A stretch of DNA of 64,000 nucleotides from Pseudoalteromonas sp. GCY (lineage in GTDB: Bacteria; Pseudomonadota; Gammaproteobacteria; Enterobacterales; Alteromonadaceae). The stretch is from positions 186,001 through 250,000 of the forward strand of contig NZ_CP068022.1 of NCBI RefSeq assembly GCF_016695175.1, in the 5' to 3' direction. Below the pieces are notes generated by a model. That model was not told where the DNA came from. It did no database searches and saw nothing but the letters and a program-made list of their open reading frames with translations. This document shows positions 17,253 through 26,234 of the stretch, piece after piece (position 1 is the stretch's first letter; each line of letters begins with the position of its first letter). Made by a program: the position numbers and the translations under genes.

Positions 17253-17843
17253 CGAACCTGAATTTTTTAACGATTTTCTTATTCGACTTAACTGAGTAGG
17301 AGTGATCCCAAGATGTGATGCTAAATGGTATTGTGGTACACGCTCAGCAAGTTCTGGCTGCTCTTTTAAAAATGCGAGATAGCGCTCCGTGGCATCTAAT
17401 TGCACCATATAAAGCTCTCGTTTATCCTTTTCTAACAACCAGTTTTTCTCAAGATACAGTATTTGAAATCGCATTAATTCAGGATTATCCATCAGTAGTG
17501 CTCTAAACTGTTTAAAATTGATTAGGACTACCTGTGATGTTTCAAGCGCTTGGATCCCTTGATTGGCAGGCTCTTGGCGATGTAGCGCACGCATTACACC
17601 AGGAAATTCCCCCGCCACAAAAAAACGCTTATTGTATTCCTGCCCAGCAGCATTGGTGTTTACTAATCTAACTAACCCTTGATGTAAAAATGCAAAAGTA
17701 GTCAGATACTCTCCTTCTTTGTAAAGCCACTCATCTTTCGCGAGTAATTTGATGCTGGTGATCGCAGCAATAGCGGACCAGGTTTCTTGAGAAAGCGGGT
17801 AATAGGCGTCTACCGCTTGTTTTAATCTTGTTAGTGCATCCAT
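17244..17843 (-). CDS. Crp/Fnr-family transcriptional regulator
   Basis: A 199-residue regulator. Residues ~20-125 form a cyclic-nucleotide-binding-type beta-roll (WLYKEGEYLTTFAFLHQGLVRL, FFVAGEFPG), and the C-terminal helix-turn-helix is YHLASHLGITPTQLSRIRKSL. The phosphate-binding motif that marks genuine cAMP binders (RxS/T in the cassette) is not clear, and no Fnr-type iron-sulfur cysteines are present, so the signal is unknown. It heads an operon with a nitroreductase and a YdcZ-type protein and probably controls it. It is divergent from the zapE-like gene. Confidence 0.88.
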   Translation of the reverse strand: MDALTRLKQAVDAYYPLSQETWSAIAAITSIKLLAKDEWLYKEGEYLTTFAFLHQGLVRLVNTNAAGQEYNKRFFVAGEFPGVMRALHRQEPANQGIQALETSQVVLINFKQFRALLMDNPELMRFQILYLEKNWLLEKDKRELYMVQLDATERYLAFLKEQPELAERVPQYHLASHLGITPTQLSRIRKSLKNSGSFT

Positions 17844-17896
17844 GAGTTCTAGCTTTATGATATTATTCGGATTAACTATTCCTATTTGCAGTGTCT

Positions 17897-18979
17897 ATGT
17901 CAATCTCTAGCCATTACCAAGCACAAATTGAATGTGGAAATCTTACTCCTGACGCAGCGCAGCAAGCTGCAATTTCAGCCTTAGATGCCCTTTCTCATTC
18001 ACTCGCTTGTGGTCACTCGAATAAAGGCATCTATTTTTATGGCCCAGTTGGTCGTGGCAAGACGATGCTGATGGATTGGTTTTATGAATTCACTGACGTC
18101 ACAGATAAAACTCGCCTACACTTTCATCATTTTATGCAACAGGTACATAAAGAGCTCAATCAAATTCAAGGTGTGAGAGATCCTTTAAAGCGGATCGCCC
18201 AAAACTGGGCTGAGCACACTTCTCTACTGTGCTTTGATGAATTTTTTGTCACTGATATCGGTGATGCCATCATCATGGCGAGATTGTTTGAAGCCCTTTT
18301 TGAAGCTGGCGTAACCTTAGTTGCAACCTCTAATTGTCACCCAACGGAATTATACAAAGATGGATTACACAGAGACCGCTTTGAACCAACCATCCACCTG
18401 CTCATGCGCCATTGTGAAGTTATATCTGTGTGTGGTGAGACGGATCATCGATTTAGTAAAGGAACAACGGCAAACCACTACTTCGTCAACGATAAACAAG
18501 CGTTTTGGGACGCTTTTACTAATGCAGGTGGCATATTCAAACCGGGAGTCCTTGAGGTTAATCATCGTCTAATTAACGTGCTTGGCGAAAATGAAAGCGT
18601 CGTATGTTTTGATTTTATGGAGATCTGCTCAAGCCCTCGCGCTACCAATGACTATATTGAGCTTGCACAGCAATTTAGCTGTATTTTTATCTCTGAGTTA
18701 CCGCTACTTGGTGTTACTCCAGAGAATAAAGATGTAGCACAAGGAACTGAGGAAGGCTATATCCGCCCGAATAACACAATGCAACCTAGGATTGGCGACG
18801 ATGAGGCCAGACGACTGATTGCGATTATCGATGAATGTTACGAAGCCAAAGTACTGGTTGTTTTTTTGGCAGATGCGCCCATAGCGCAAATCTACCAAGG
18901 AGAGCAGCTGGCATTTGCTTTCGCTCGCTGCATTAGTCGAGTGACAGAAATGCAAAGTTGGTCTCTTAGCGCCTGCTGA
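17897..18979 (+). CDS. zapE: ZapE/AFG1-type AAA+ ATPase
   Basis: An AFG1-like ATPase of about 360 residues. Visible motifs are Walker A GPVGRGKT, Walker B LLCFDEF, sensor-1 region LVATSNCHP and the arginine-rich DGLHRDRFEPTI segment typical of ZapE. In E. coli, ZapE destabilises FtsZ polymers and acts in cell division under stress. I chose ATG 17897 over GTG 17891; neither has a clear RBS. In relatives the standard zapE is usually near rplM-rpsI, and those genes are not here, so this may be a second copy. A weak hairpin lies after the stop. Confidence 0.85.
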   Translation: MSISSHYQAQIECGNLTPDAAQQAAISALDALSHSLACGHSNKGIYFYGPVGRGKTMLMDWFYEFTDVTDKTRLHFHHFMQQVHKELNQIQGVRDPLKRIAQNWAEHTSLLCFDEFFVTDIGDAIIMARLFEALFEAGVTLVATSNCHPTELYKDGLHRDRFEPTIHLLMRHCEVISVCGETDHRFSKGTTANHYFVNDKQAFWDAFTNAGGIFKPGVLEVNHRLINVLGENESVVCFDFMEICSSPRATNDYIELAQQFSCIFISELPLLGVTPENKDVAQGTEEGYIRPNNTMQPRIGDDEARRLIAIIDECYEAKVLVVFLADAPIAQIYQGEQLAFAFARCISRVTEMQSWSLSAC

Positions 18980-19056
18980 GCTTACAATTTTTCTAATTGT
19001 ATAAATTACAACCGAATGCTAACCTGTCGCAAATAATAATAAAAAAGGATGTTTCT

Positions 19057-19101
19057 ATGAAAAAGTCTCCCTTGTCAGAGAATACTGGTGACAATGACTA
19101 A
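19057..19101 (+). CDS. 14-codon small ORF overlapping the broken GNAT gene
   Basis: ATG 19057 has the best RBS of the region (AAAAAAGGATGTTTCT). It encodes only 14 codons and ends TAA inside the ATGACTAA that also contains the GNAT start codon at 19094. It may be a leader peptide that couples translation, or the original gene start separated by a frameshift. Expression is unproven. Confidence 0.35.
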   Translation: MKKSPLSENTGDND

Positions 19102-19582
19102 TCAACAAAAACAATCTCAGCCTTTTATTCCCGACTCTTTTGTATCACCAAAAAGGGTTAGCACATCGCATTTTTCTTTTACCATGCTAGGTGAACAAGT
19201 TGCGACAGTAGATTATGAGCTGGTGATGGCTAATCAAGCACGTTTGCAAGGCATATTCGGTCCGAATTCAGACTGGCCGAAAGCTTCTATGACTTTTGAG
19301 AAAAACATTGCGAGTTTAGCCACCCACAAGGAAGAATTTATGTCGTGAGCGGCATTTGCTTATGCGGTTTACACCAGAGACAGTGAAAAGTATATCGGTT
19401 GTGTCTATATCGATCCGCCACAATCTTCAGATTTTGATTGTGATGTCTATCTATGGATAGGAGCAGAAGATATCGCATTAGATAACCTACTCTATCAAAC
19501 AATTACTCATTGGTTAAAAACGGCATGGCCATTTTCTAAACTTGCATTTCCCGGTCGAAACGTTGCATTTAATACAGAGTAA
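19088..19582 (+). pseudogene. GNAT N-acetyltransferase interrupted by an in-frame TGA
   Basis: One continuous frame of 165 codons is broken only by TGA at 19346-19348. The part before it (FIPDSFVSPKRV, FGPNSDWPKASMTFEKNIASL, HKEEF) and the part after it (AFAYAVYTRD, YIGCVYIDPP, DVYLWI) together match one family of small acetyltransferases, and no frame change is needed. Most simply, a TGG (Trp) or similar codon mutated to TGA. Translation would start at ATG 19094 or GTG 19088. The truncated 86-residue product would lack the acetyl-CoA site. A sequencing error cannot be excluded. Confidence 0.7.
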
Positions 19583-19608
19583 AAAACAATAAATTAAGGA
19601 AAATCATA

Positions 19609-20040
19609 ATGAAAGTTCGATATGCACTGCTGCCCCTCATGCTGGTTTCAAGTCTTTGCTCCGCAGATACACTGAGCGACAAGGTCAATGCTTACTTCGA
19701 GGCACAAAAAGCCGTTGAACACCAATATTCAAAAGAGTCTGATGTTACTCACCTACTTACGCTTTTAACGCCAGACGCCTCATTCGAGCACCCTCGCTTT
19801 AATGCCGTATTGTCAAAAGAAGAGTATAAGAAAGGCTTACTCAGCTATCTAGGCCAATACGGAAAATGCGATATCGAAGTCACAAACATCATTGAAGGCC
19901 TTAATGTGGTGACCGTTGAGTATCTACATCCTTGCGTTGATCAGCAAGGTAACACGGATGAAAAAGAAAATAAGCAAAAGCTTATGACACTGTTTGAGTT
20001 TAGCGGCGAAAAAATAAAGCGTATTCGCCACTATTTTTAA
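19609..20040 (+). CDS. Exported NTF2/SnoaL-like protein
   Basis: A 143-residue protein with a Sec signal peptide (MKVRYALLPLMLVSSLCSA, cleavage before DTLSDK). The mature part, with YFEAQKAVEHQYSKESDVTHLLTLLTPDASFEHPRFN and a C-terminal FEFSGEKIKRIRHYF, fits the cone-shaped NTF2-like/SnoaL fold. It is periplasmic. No catalytic assignment is possible. The RBS TTAAGGAAAATCATA is good. A hairpin that could end transcription on both strands lies at 20061. Confidence 0.75.
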   Translation: MKVRYALLPLMLVSSLCSADTLSDKVNAYFEAQKAVEHQYSKESDVTHLLTLLTPDASFEHPRFNAVLSKEEYKKGLLSYLGQYGKCDIEVTNIIEGLNVVTVEYLHPCVDQQGNTDEKENKQKLMTLFEFSGEKIKRIRHYF

Positions 20041-20060
20041 GTGGCAATAAATACTCAAAA

Positions 20061-20093
20061 AATAGACCACATGGATTACCTAAGTGGCCTATT
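20061..20093. terminator. Putative bidirectional terminator
   Basis: AATAGACCAC and GTGGCCTATT pair with one G-T, with a 13-base loop, between convergent genes. T-rich flanks are weak. Confidence 0.45.
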
Positions 20094-20108
20094 TACGCAT
20101 TTTGATTA

Positions 20109-21305
20109 TCACTCACCAAGTAATTTAGTTAGCCGCTCTTTACGAGCAACAAAGACATCGTAGCCACCATCACCCTTCGTTGATAATGCCAGCGCTTTGT
20201 TTACTTGCTCTAAAGATGCTTGGTATTGTTTGTCGGTTTCATAGCCATATGCTAAGCCGTTGTAGGCATCTGCATTATTTGGATAGCGTGAAACGCCAAA
20301 CTTAAACAACTTAATTGCTTCTTTCACGTTACCCATACTTACGTGGTAATAGCCAAGTTCTCTGATCACGGCTTCCTGTGGCTCAAAAACCTCGCCATAT
20401 TGAGCAGACAGTTGTTGATAATACTTAGTAATAGAGCTCAATTCACCAGTATAAGCACGCGCAGGCATTCGGGTTGACAAAAACAGCTTTTGATACGCGC
20501 TAAAAATACCAGCTGCAGACACAAGTCCATGAGGAACATTGTCGTAAGCCTCGCTGAAAAAGCGCAAATCATGTGGTTGATTTTCAGCTAAAAAGCGCGC
20601 CATATCGTCGTATCTTTCGCGCATCACGCCGCCTTCCTCGCCAATTGTGATATATAGAAAGTTATCTAACTGCTTAGTTTTGGAAATAAACGCTTTAGTA
20701 CTCTTTGCTGTCGCGCCAAAGTTCCACCATACCGCTGGACTATAAGCAATATGCGCTTGAAATAGCTCGGGCTTTGCCTGCAAAGCATAAAGAGCAAAAG
20801 TACCCGCTGCAGAAGCACCTGCAATGACTTTAAAATCATGAGTGCGATAGGTCTGGTTCACATAAGGAATAAGCTCAGTCTCAATAAACTCTAAAAACTT
20901 GGGTGCCCCGCCGCCAATATCCATAGGTCCTGCAGGCTCTTTATTCTTAGTTGGATAAAGATCTCTTAACCTGTCTGTATTTTCGATCGCAACAATAATA
21001 ACTTCAGGTGCCGCAGAAACGTTTGCTCCTTGCAAACGCTCAAGTACTGCGGTCATCAACGGGAGGTTGCCTTTACCATCAAGGCGATAAATCACAGGGT
21101 ATTTTTTATTGGGGTTGGTGTGATAACTTTTGGGTAGTTGAATTGTAAAAGCTCTCTTTTCATCAAGCACTTTTGACATCAAGGTTTTTGTTTGTTGCTC
21201 ATATTCTTGTTTTGTCTTTTCTTCGGACTCTGCCATCGCTGCTCCCGAAAAGAAAGCCGCTAAAGTCACAGCAAACAAGCACTGAACTGCCTTACCAATT
21301 CTCAT
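20109..21305 (-). CDS. Secreted esterase (IroE/Fes-type alpha/beta hydrolase) with TPR tail
   Basis: A 398-residue exported protein with a signal peptide ending near GAAMA at residue 25. Residues ~45-275 are an alpha/beta hydrolase of the esterase-D/siderophore-esterase type: RAFTIQLPKSYHTNPNKKYPVIYRLDG, then the nucleophile elbow GASAAG, AYSPAVWW, and a likely catalytic His in NVPHGLV. Residues ~300-398 have TPR-like repeats (REAIKLFKFGVSRYPNNADAYNGLAYGY type). It probably cleaves an ester in the periplasm; the substrate is unknown. It stands alone, convergent with the NTF2-like gene. Confidence 0.82.
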   Translation of the reverse strand: MRIGKAVQCLFAVTLAAFFSGAAMAESEEKTKQEYEQQTKTLMSKVLDEKRAFTIQLPKSYHTNPNKKYPVIYRLDGKGNLPLMTAVLERLQGANVSAAPEVIIVAIENTDRLRDLYPTKNKEPAGPMDIGGGAPKFLEFIETELIPYVNQTYRTHDFKVIAGASAAGTFALYALQAKPELFQAHIAYSPAVWWNFGATAKSTKAFISKTKQLDNFLYITIGEEGGVMRERYDDMARFLAENQPHDLRFFSEAYDNVPHGLVSAAGIFSAYQKLFLSTRMPARAYTGELSSITKYYQQLSAQYGEVFEPQEAVIRELGYYHVSMGNVKEAIKLFKFGVSRYPNNADAYNGLAYGYETDKQYQASLEQVNKALALSTKGDGGYDVFVARKERLTKLLGE

Positions 21306-21422
21306 TATTATTATTCCATTTATTTGATTTCACTAACAAAGCTAGCATAATGGTTCAGGAATTGATAGCACCACATGTCCCTCTTTTTGCTAGCTTACTT
21401 TTTAGATAGTCAGCGCATACAC

Positions 21423-21779
21423 TTAAACGGAGAAATACAGCAAAGCGGCAATCGCAAAGAAAACCACCCAAGAAAGATGTATAGCGCGTGAAGCAATAAG
21501 TGCAATCAAACCGCTGATAAAAAACGTGCCAGACATGACATATAACACCTGTTCTCCGTCCATTTGCCGATAGAACATTAATAACATCGCAGCTATTCCC
21601 CACCACGCGATGGTGGTAAGGTGCCATGCAAATCGCAACGTGCGTTTGGTAAACCAGTCACTACCAAACAGATGAGGCAGATTGTCTCTTTTAAAAAGGC
21701 GGATCAATATGTATTTTTCACCCAGTACAGAATGAACTAGCCCAATCAAAAACAACAATAACGCTGCTGCAATTATCAT
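21423..21779 (-). CDS. Small inner-membrane protein of unknown function
   Basis: A 118-residue protein with four hydrophobic segments: about residues 2-18, 50-68, 76-94 and 100-117. HSVLGEKYIL near the start and the TLRFAWHLTTIAWWG helix include His and Trp residues that could bind a cofactor. I do not recognise a function. It lies 55 bases downstream of the S41 peptidase on the same strand, so cotranscription is possible. Confidence 0.65.
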   Translation of the reverse strand: MIIAAALLLFLIGLVHSVLGEKYILIRLFKRDNLPHLFGSDWFTKRTLRFAWHLTTIAWWGIAAMLLMFYRQMDGEQVLYVMSGTFFISGLIALIASRAIHLSWVVFFAIAALLYFSV

Positions 21780-21834
21780 TTATGCCACTTCCTTTTTATG
21801 ATTTGACTTAAAAAACGCTCAACTAACGCGATGG

Positions 21835-23622
21835 TTACTTAACTAAACCATCGACGTTTTTATCCAATACACTATAAATGGCCTTAATAGCGGGATCGAC
21901 ACCATTGAAGTAGCTTGTAGAGTCTAGCAATACCGGCATATGTGGTGCAATCCAAATTCGGTGATCTTCTGCGCGAGAAGTTTGATGAAACTGCGACGAA
22001 ACGAGTCCAAACACTCCACTGAACGGTAAACGAAACCTTCCAGCTTCACCAATATGGTTTGGTCGAGAGCCACTTGGTTCTCCAACCAATATTGCATTAG
22101 TAAAACTATCAATATTGGTTAAGAGGTTTTGCGCTGCTGAAAAGGTATTACGTCCCATCACTACAAATAACTTGCCTGCTGGCTTTGCCGCTTCAAAATA
22201 AATAAGTGCCTTTAGTAATGGTGGTAAGATGGATCCATTGCCACCACTATTGTGTCGTAAATCCAGCACCAAGTGATTTACTTCACCGCGTTTTATTGTC
22301 TCTATCAACTCCGCACTAAATTGCGCTAGCGACTGCGTTTTCATCTGTGCAACGGCATTAAATTGTACGTACAAAACTCCATTGCTTTTGTCCACTTCGT
22401 ACCAATAAGGTTTGGTGACACTTTGCAGATATTGTGGGCTTTTTTGATGATTATCCGGCAAAGTCGGAAAACCGCGAAATTCGAATGATTGGCCACTAAG
22501 GCGAATGGTCTTTTGCATGCTCTGTGTATTTTCTACCGTGATAGACACCTCATTTGACGCATCGCTCAACTCTAGTCCAGCGAGTACTTCAGGCATTGCG
22601 AGATAATAAGGCGCAAGCCACAGCTGCTGCATTTCATTATCTCGCGGGTTAATCTCGGCAACTTTCGCCATTGCTTCTGCGGTTGGTGTTTGCCCAAAGG
22701 CTGTGACTTTATAGCCGATTAAATCACTAAACTCAGCTTCGGCATCAACGATGTAAAGGCCATCGCTAAAGGCATAAAACTGCACAGGCAAACGAGTGAA
22801 ATTCCCTTTTTCTCCGAAAGTCGGCACGATAAAGTTATGCCCGTTACCAAGCGCGCCTATTATTCGCATCATACCAAAAACAATTTGCTGATCAGTTAAC
22901 TTGGGTATATCTGAGCGCAAATTATTTGCCAACGTAATTAAATCCGGGTTGTTACTTGCCTGTTCGTTAACATGCAACCGCTTAATTTCTGAGAGTAAGA
23001 AATCTAAATCCGCATTCCACTGCTGATCCCGAGTGAGCGAAGTATCTTTATAGTTACCTGTAAGACGCTGAAATTGCATATTATCTTTGATGGAGTCGAA
23101 AACACTTTTATTTGCTAAGCTACTGCGTTCGTCGTACCGCGCTGACAAAGACTTACTCAGCCACTCATTAGCTTTATCTACTTTTCCCAGTGCGGCATAC
23201 GCACCTGCAATCTTTATCATAATGTCATTTGAGGGGCGCGAACCGGTAGGTACATTGGTTAGGTTTACACCCAGTGACAACGCCTTTTTCAGCGCAATGA
23301 TAGCTTGCTCATAATGCCCTAATTGTATTTGCGTTAATCCCAATAGATACCAAGTGTCTCCGTCATCTTGATACGACTTAGTAAGCTTTTGCAGTTGTGG
23401 TAACGCCTGCTGCCAATGTTTGCTACGTACCAACGCTAGTGCGTTGATCCGTGTATTTAGGTAATCAACTGGGGATTTGACATTTAATTGCTGTGCAACA
23501 TGCGCTTGTTCGCTCGTTGATGTCAGCACCCGAATAGGTTCAGCCTTTGCAGGCTGCGCGATAATCAAACTACTAAAAGTCAGGCAAGTGGCCACATGAG
23601 TGAGAAAACTTGAATACATCAT
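21835..23622 (-). CDS. Exported S41-family peptidase with TPR domain
   Basis: A 595-residue protein with a signal peptide (cleavage near AKA at ~27). Residues ~50-170 are TPR-like (WLLGLTQIQLGHYEQAIIALKKAL and similar), and the C-terminal half is an S41/tail-specific-protease domain. The conserved DLRHNSGGNG block and the nucleophile region VVMGRNTFSAAQN (likely Ser in TFSAAQN) are intact, followed by EPSGSRPNHIGE. It is likely a periplasmic peptidase or peptide-binding relative; the substrate is not evident. The AraC-type regulator is directly upstream on the same strand. Confidence 0.82.
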   Translation of the reverse strand: MMYSSFLTHVATCLTFSSLIIAQPAKAEPIRVLTSTSEQAHVAQQLNVKSPVDYLNTRINALALVRSKHWQQALPQLQKLTKSYQDDGDTWYLLGLTQIQLGHYEQAIIALKKALSLGVNLTNVPTGSRPSNDIMIKIAGAYAALGKVDKANEWLSKSLSARYDERSSLANKSVFDSIKDNMQFQRLTGNYKDTSLTRDQQWNADLDFLLSEIKRLHVNEQASNNPDLITLANNLRSDIPKLTDQQIVFGMMRIIGALGNGHNFIVPTFGEKGNFTRLPVQFYAFSDGLYIVDAEAEFSDLIGYKVTAFGQTPTAEAMAKVAEINPRDNEMQQLWLAPYYLAMPEVLAGLELSDASNEVSITVENTQSMQKTIRLSGQSFEFRGFPTLPDNHQKSPQYLQSVTKPYWYEVDKSNGVLYVQFNAVAQMKTQSLAQFSAELIETIKRGEVNHLVLDLRHNSGGNGSILPPLLKALIYFEAAKPAGKLFVVMGRNTFSAAQNLLTNIDSFTNAILVGEPSGSRPNHIGEAGRFRLPFSGVFGLVSSQFHQTSRAEDHRIWIAPHMPVLLDSTSYFNGVDPAIKAIYSVLDKNVDGLVK

Positions 23623-23753
23623 CTTTATCCTTGTTATCGATTTAACCCCAGATTACCTATAATGACTTTATATGGCGTGCAATATCAGGATTTTGTACTT
23701 CTACAACTTTTAAAAAACACTCAGAATTAAGGCTAAACAATTGTTTAATATAC

Positions 23754-24791
23754 TTATATTAATTTTGAAAATTGACTTGAAGTGTAACCCGTTTGCTTTT
23801 TAAAAACACTGTTAAACGAGGATTTTGAGTTAAACCCAGCGTTCATTGCGAGCACTAACAAGTTGGGCGTTGATTGCTTTTCGCGTTGTAGTTGCTGTTT
23901 TACCTCATCGACCCGCAGGCTATTGATATACTCATTAAAGTTGTAACCACCACAAGTATTGATGGCCCATGAGATATCCTTTACCCCAATTCCAATAACC
24001 TCAGCAACATCGTGGATCGTCAGGCGTGGCTGGCGATATAAATAGTGCTGCATAATCGTGTTATGAATTGCATTGAATATCTCGGTTGGATCTTCTGACT
24101 GTTTATCCACCTCATTGAACGTTATTTCTTGAGCTTGGGTTATGGAATCTTCGAGGTGTGGTTGGTTATGTACTTTGGCAACTAGGTAAAGATTAATTGC
24201 AAGTAACCAAACTAAGTCAATAAAATACCAGAGTGCTTTAGTGCTGATGTCGTTGTATGTTTGCATATTGAGTCTAACCAAATCCACCAGAGCAAAGATC
24301 ACAAACAAGACAACCGTTGTTCTGATCCACTGTAAATCGCGCGTATTGACGTCCGCTCTGATCTCCGCGGATGCTCGCTGGTAAAGACCAATAAGTTGCA
24401 CCGTAAAAGCAAAATAAATCAACTGACTGACAGTACCAAGCGCAATCACAAGCTGGGTGTATTCAGTAAATGGAAGCGCCAGCAAAACAGGTAAGAAATG
24501 GACTAACCTTCGCTCTTGCTTATGTTGATTGGCATTAAGTAGATTTTTAAACAGAAAATAGACTAAAGGCCCAGTAGCTAGGGTAAATACAGGCGTGATA
24601 AGTAAATAGCTTCTAGCCCCTAACGCTTCTTCAGCAAAGTTGGTTGCCATCAGCACACATTGAAATAACAAATAAATGACGAGCATTCGTGCGCGTGGTT
24701 GATTGACAAAAATTAATATTGCGAGGAAATAAGCCCCAAGAGAGACGATTTGGATTACGTTAACTGGAACAATGTGAAATGACTGAAGCAC
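23754..24791 (-). CDS. Membrane-bound AraC-family transcriptional regulator
   Basis: A 345-residue protein. The N-terminal ~210 residues have about seven hydrophobic helices (sensor part), and the C-terminal ~110 residues are an AraC-type double helix-turn-helix: RLTIHDVAEVIGIGVKDISWAINTCGG, FNEYINSLRVDEVKQQL, AMNAGFNSKSSFNSVFKKQTGYTSSQF. This 7TM-AraC arrangement is common in marine bacteria. It is likely to sense a ligand in the membrane and control adjacent genes, such as the S41 peptidase 131 bases downstream. The signal is unknown. Confidence 0.85.
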   Translation of the reverse strand: MLQSFHIVPVNVIQIVSLGAYFLAILIFVNQPRARMLVIYLLFQCVLMATNFAEEALGARSYLLITPVFTLATGPLVYFLFKNLLNANQHKQERRLVHFLPVLLALPFTEYTQLVIALGTVSQLIYFAFTVQLIGLYQRASAEIRADVNTRDLQWIRTTVVLFVIFALVDLVRLNMQTYNDISTKALWYFIDLVWLLAINLYLVAKVHNQPHLEDSITQAQEITFNEVDKQSEDPTEIFNAIHNTIMQHYLYRQPRLTIHDVAEVIGIGVKDISWAINTCGGYNFNEYINSLRVDEVKQQLQREKQSTPNLLVLAMNAGFNSKSSFNSVFKKQTGYTSSQFSKLI

Positions 24792-24846
24792 AAGCCGTAT
24801 TTTTATAATTATTTTTCGCTATTGTACGCCACATTGGCTAAAAACA

Positions 24847-24874
24847 ACAACGCCAGCATGCTAGCTGGCGTTGT
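24847..24874 (-). terminator. Rho-independent terminator after rhlE
   Basis: ACAACGCCAGC, loop ATGCTA, GCTGGCGTTGT: an 11-bp perfect stem. Read on the minus strand it is followed by TTTTTAGCC, so it ends rhlE. Confidence 0.75.
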
Positions 24875-24895
24875 AAATAAAGCAAAAAAACAATT

Positions 24896-26179
24896 TTACT
24901 TCTTATTTTGCTGCTTACGTACGTTTGCAATACGAGAGCGGTTTTTTAATCTTGCTTCTGCACTTGCTTGATTCGAAGGCTTATTCACCCGCGCCTTACG
25001 ACGTTGATGCGCTGGTTTCTTCTGGATAGTTTCAACCAGTCTTTCACGGTTTGCTACTTCGTAGCCCGGCAGATAATAGCGCGAAATTTGCTGCTCGATT
25101 AACTGTTCAATATGAATAAGATCAGATTCTTCTTCTCGGCTTACAAAGGTGATCGCATAACCAAACTGACCTGCACGACCAGTTCTTCCGATGCGGTGAA
25201 CATAATCTTCGGCAAGATAAGGCACATCGTAGTTAACCACGCGTGGCAGGCCAACGATATCCAATCCGCGAGCTGCGACTTCGGTTGCAACCATAACCCG
25301 TACTTTGCCTTCGGTGAACTCTCTTAAAGCGCGACGACGAGCGCCTTGAGTTTTGTCGCCATGACATACATTTGCATCTATACCATCAAGCTTTAGCTCT
25401 TCAACTAGCTTGTCTGCGGTTTCTTTCATATTGACGAACACTAGCACTTGTTGCCAATTTTTGGTCCCGATCAGCTCAGACAGTAACTCGCGCTTACGCT
25501 CTTCTTTAACTGGATAAACAACGTGGCGAACCGTGTCGGCTGTACTATTTTCTGGCGTCGCTTGGATTAACTTAGGGTGATCCAACACTTGTTTCGCGAA
25601 CTGTTTCATTGCCGACGGGAAAGTTGCAGAAAACAACAATAGCTGCTTTTGCTTATCCACCAGCTCAATGATTTTTTGCATGTCGGTGATAAAGCCCATA
25701 TCTAACATGCGGTCAGCTTCGTCTAACACTAAGTGTTTAACGTTACTCAACGTGACATTACCTAAGCGGATGTGATCTAACAAGCGTCCAGGGGTCGCCA
25801 CTAAAATATCCACGCCCTGCTTCAAGCGCTCAGCTTGGCCATTGGCGTTAACCCCGCCAAACAGTGCCTGCACCTTTAAGTCTGTGTACTTTGCAAATGT
25901 CGCACAGTTGTTAGCGATCTGCTCAGCAAGCTCACGCGTTGGCGCCAAAATCAACGCTCTTGGCGTCGACTGCGCTTCAGCCTCAAGCAATTTTTGGATG
26001 ATAGGTAATGCAAAAGCTGCGGTTTTCCCTGTTCCAGTTTGCGCTGTTGCGAGCACATCACTACCTTGACGGACAGCTGGGATAGCCGCCTGTTGAATTG
26101 GCGTTAATGTATGAAAATTGACGTCTTGCAGCGCATCTAAAAGAGGCTGTGCGAAACTAAATGAAGAAAACGTTGCCAT
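24896..26179 (-). CDS. rhlE: DEAD-box RNA helicase, RhlE type
   Basis: A 427-residue ATP-dependent RNA helicase. Motifs in order: Q motif FHTLTPIQQAAIP, motif I AQTGTGKT, Ia PTRELAEQI, Ib ATPGRLLD, II DEAD, III FSATF, IV VFVNMKETAD, V VATEVAARGLDI and VI HRIGRTGRAG. A basic C-terminal tail (AHQRRKARVNKPSNQ, RSRIANVRKQQNKK) is typical of RhlE and binds RNA. It acts in ribosome assembly and RNA turnover, especially in the cold. A weak 6-bp hairpin (26189-26209) lies in its 5' leader. Confidence 0.9.
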   Translation of the reverse strand: MATFSSFSFAQPLLDALQDVNFHTLTPIQQAAIPAVRQGSDVLATAQTGTGKTAAFALPIIQKLLEAEAQSTPRALILAPTRELAEQIANNCATFAKYTDLKVQALFGGVNANGQAERLKQGVDILVATPGRLLDHIRLGNVTLSNVKHLVLDEADRMLDMGFITDMQKIIELVDKQKQLLLFSATFPSAMKQFAKQVLDHPKLIQATPENSTADTVRHVVYPVKEERKRELLSELIGTKNWQQVLVFVNMKETADKLVEELKLDGIDANVCHGDKTQGARRRALREFTEGKVRVMVATEVAARGLDIVGLPRVVNYDVPYLAEDYVHRIGRTGRAGQFGYAITFVSREEESDLIHIEQLIEQQISRYYLPGYEVANRERLVETIQKKPAHQRRKARVNKPSNQASAEARLKNRSRIANVRKQQNKK

Positions 26180-26234
26180 AATAACCTACGACCGAGTCAA
26201 AAACGGTCGCAGATTATAAATGACAAACTGACTT

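Noticed and set aside
19346..19348. The TGA as a selenocysteine codon
   Set aside because: GNAT enzymes are not known selenoproteins, no clear stem-loop follows the TGA by eye, and a Trp-to-stop change explains it simply.
21355..21627. Minus-strand ORF over the small membrane protein gene
   Set aside because: Overlaps the better-supported frame with four membrane helices and has low-quality composition.
26189..26209. Hairpin in the rhlE leader as a riboswitch
   Set aside because: Only a 6-bp stem with a 9-base loop, with no known aptamer features.
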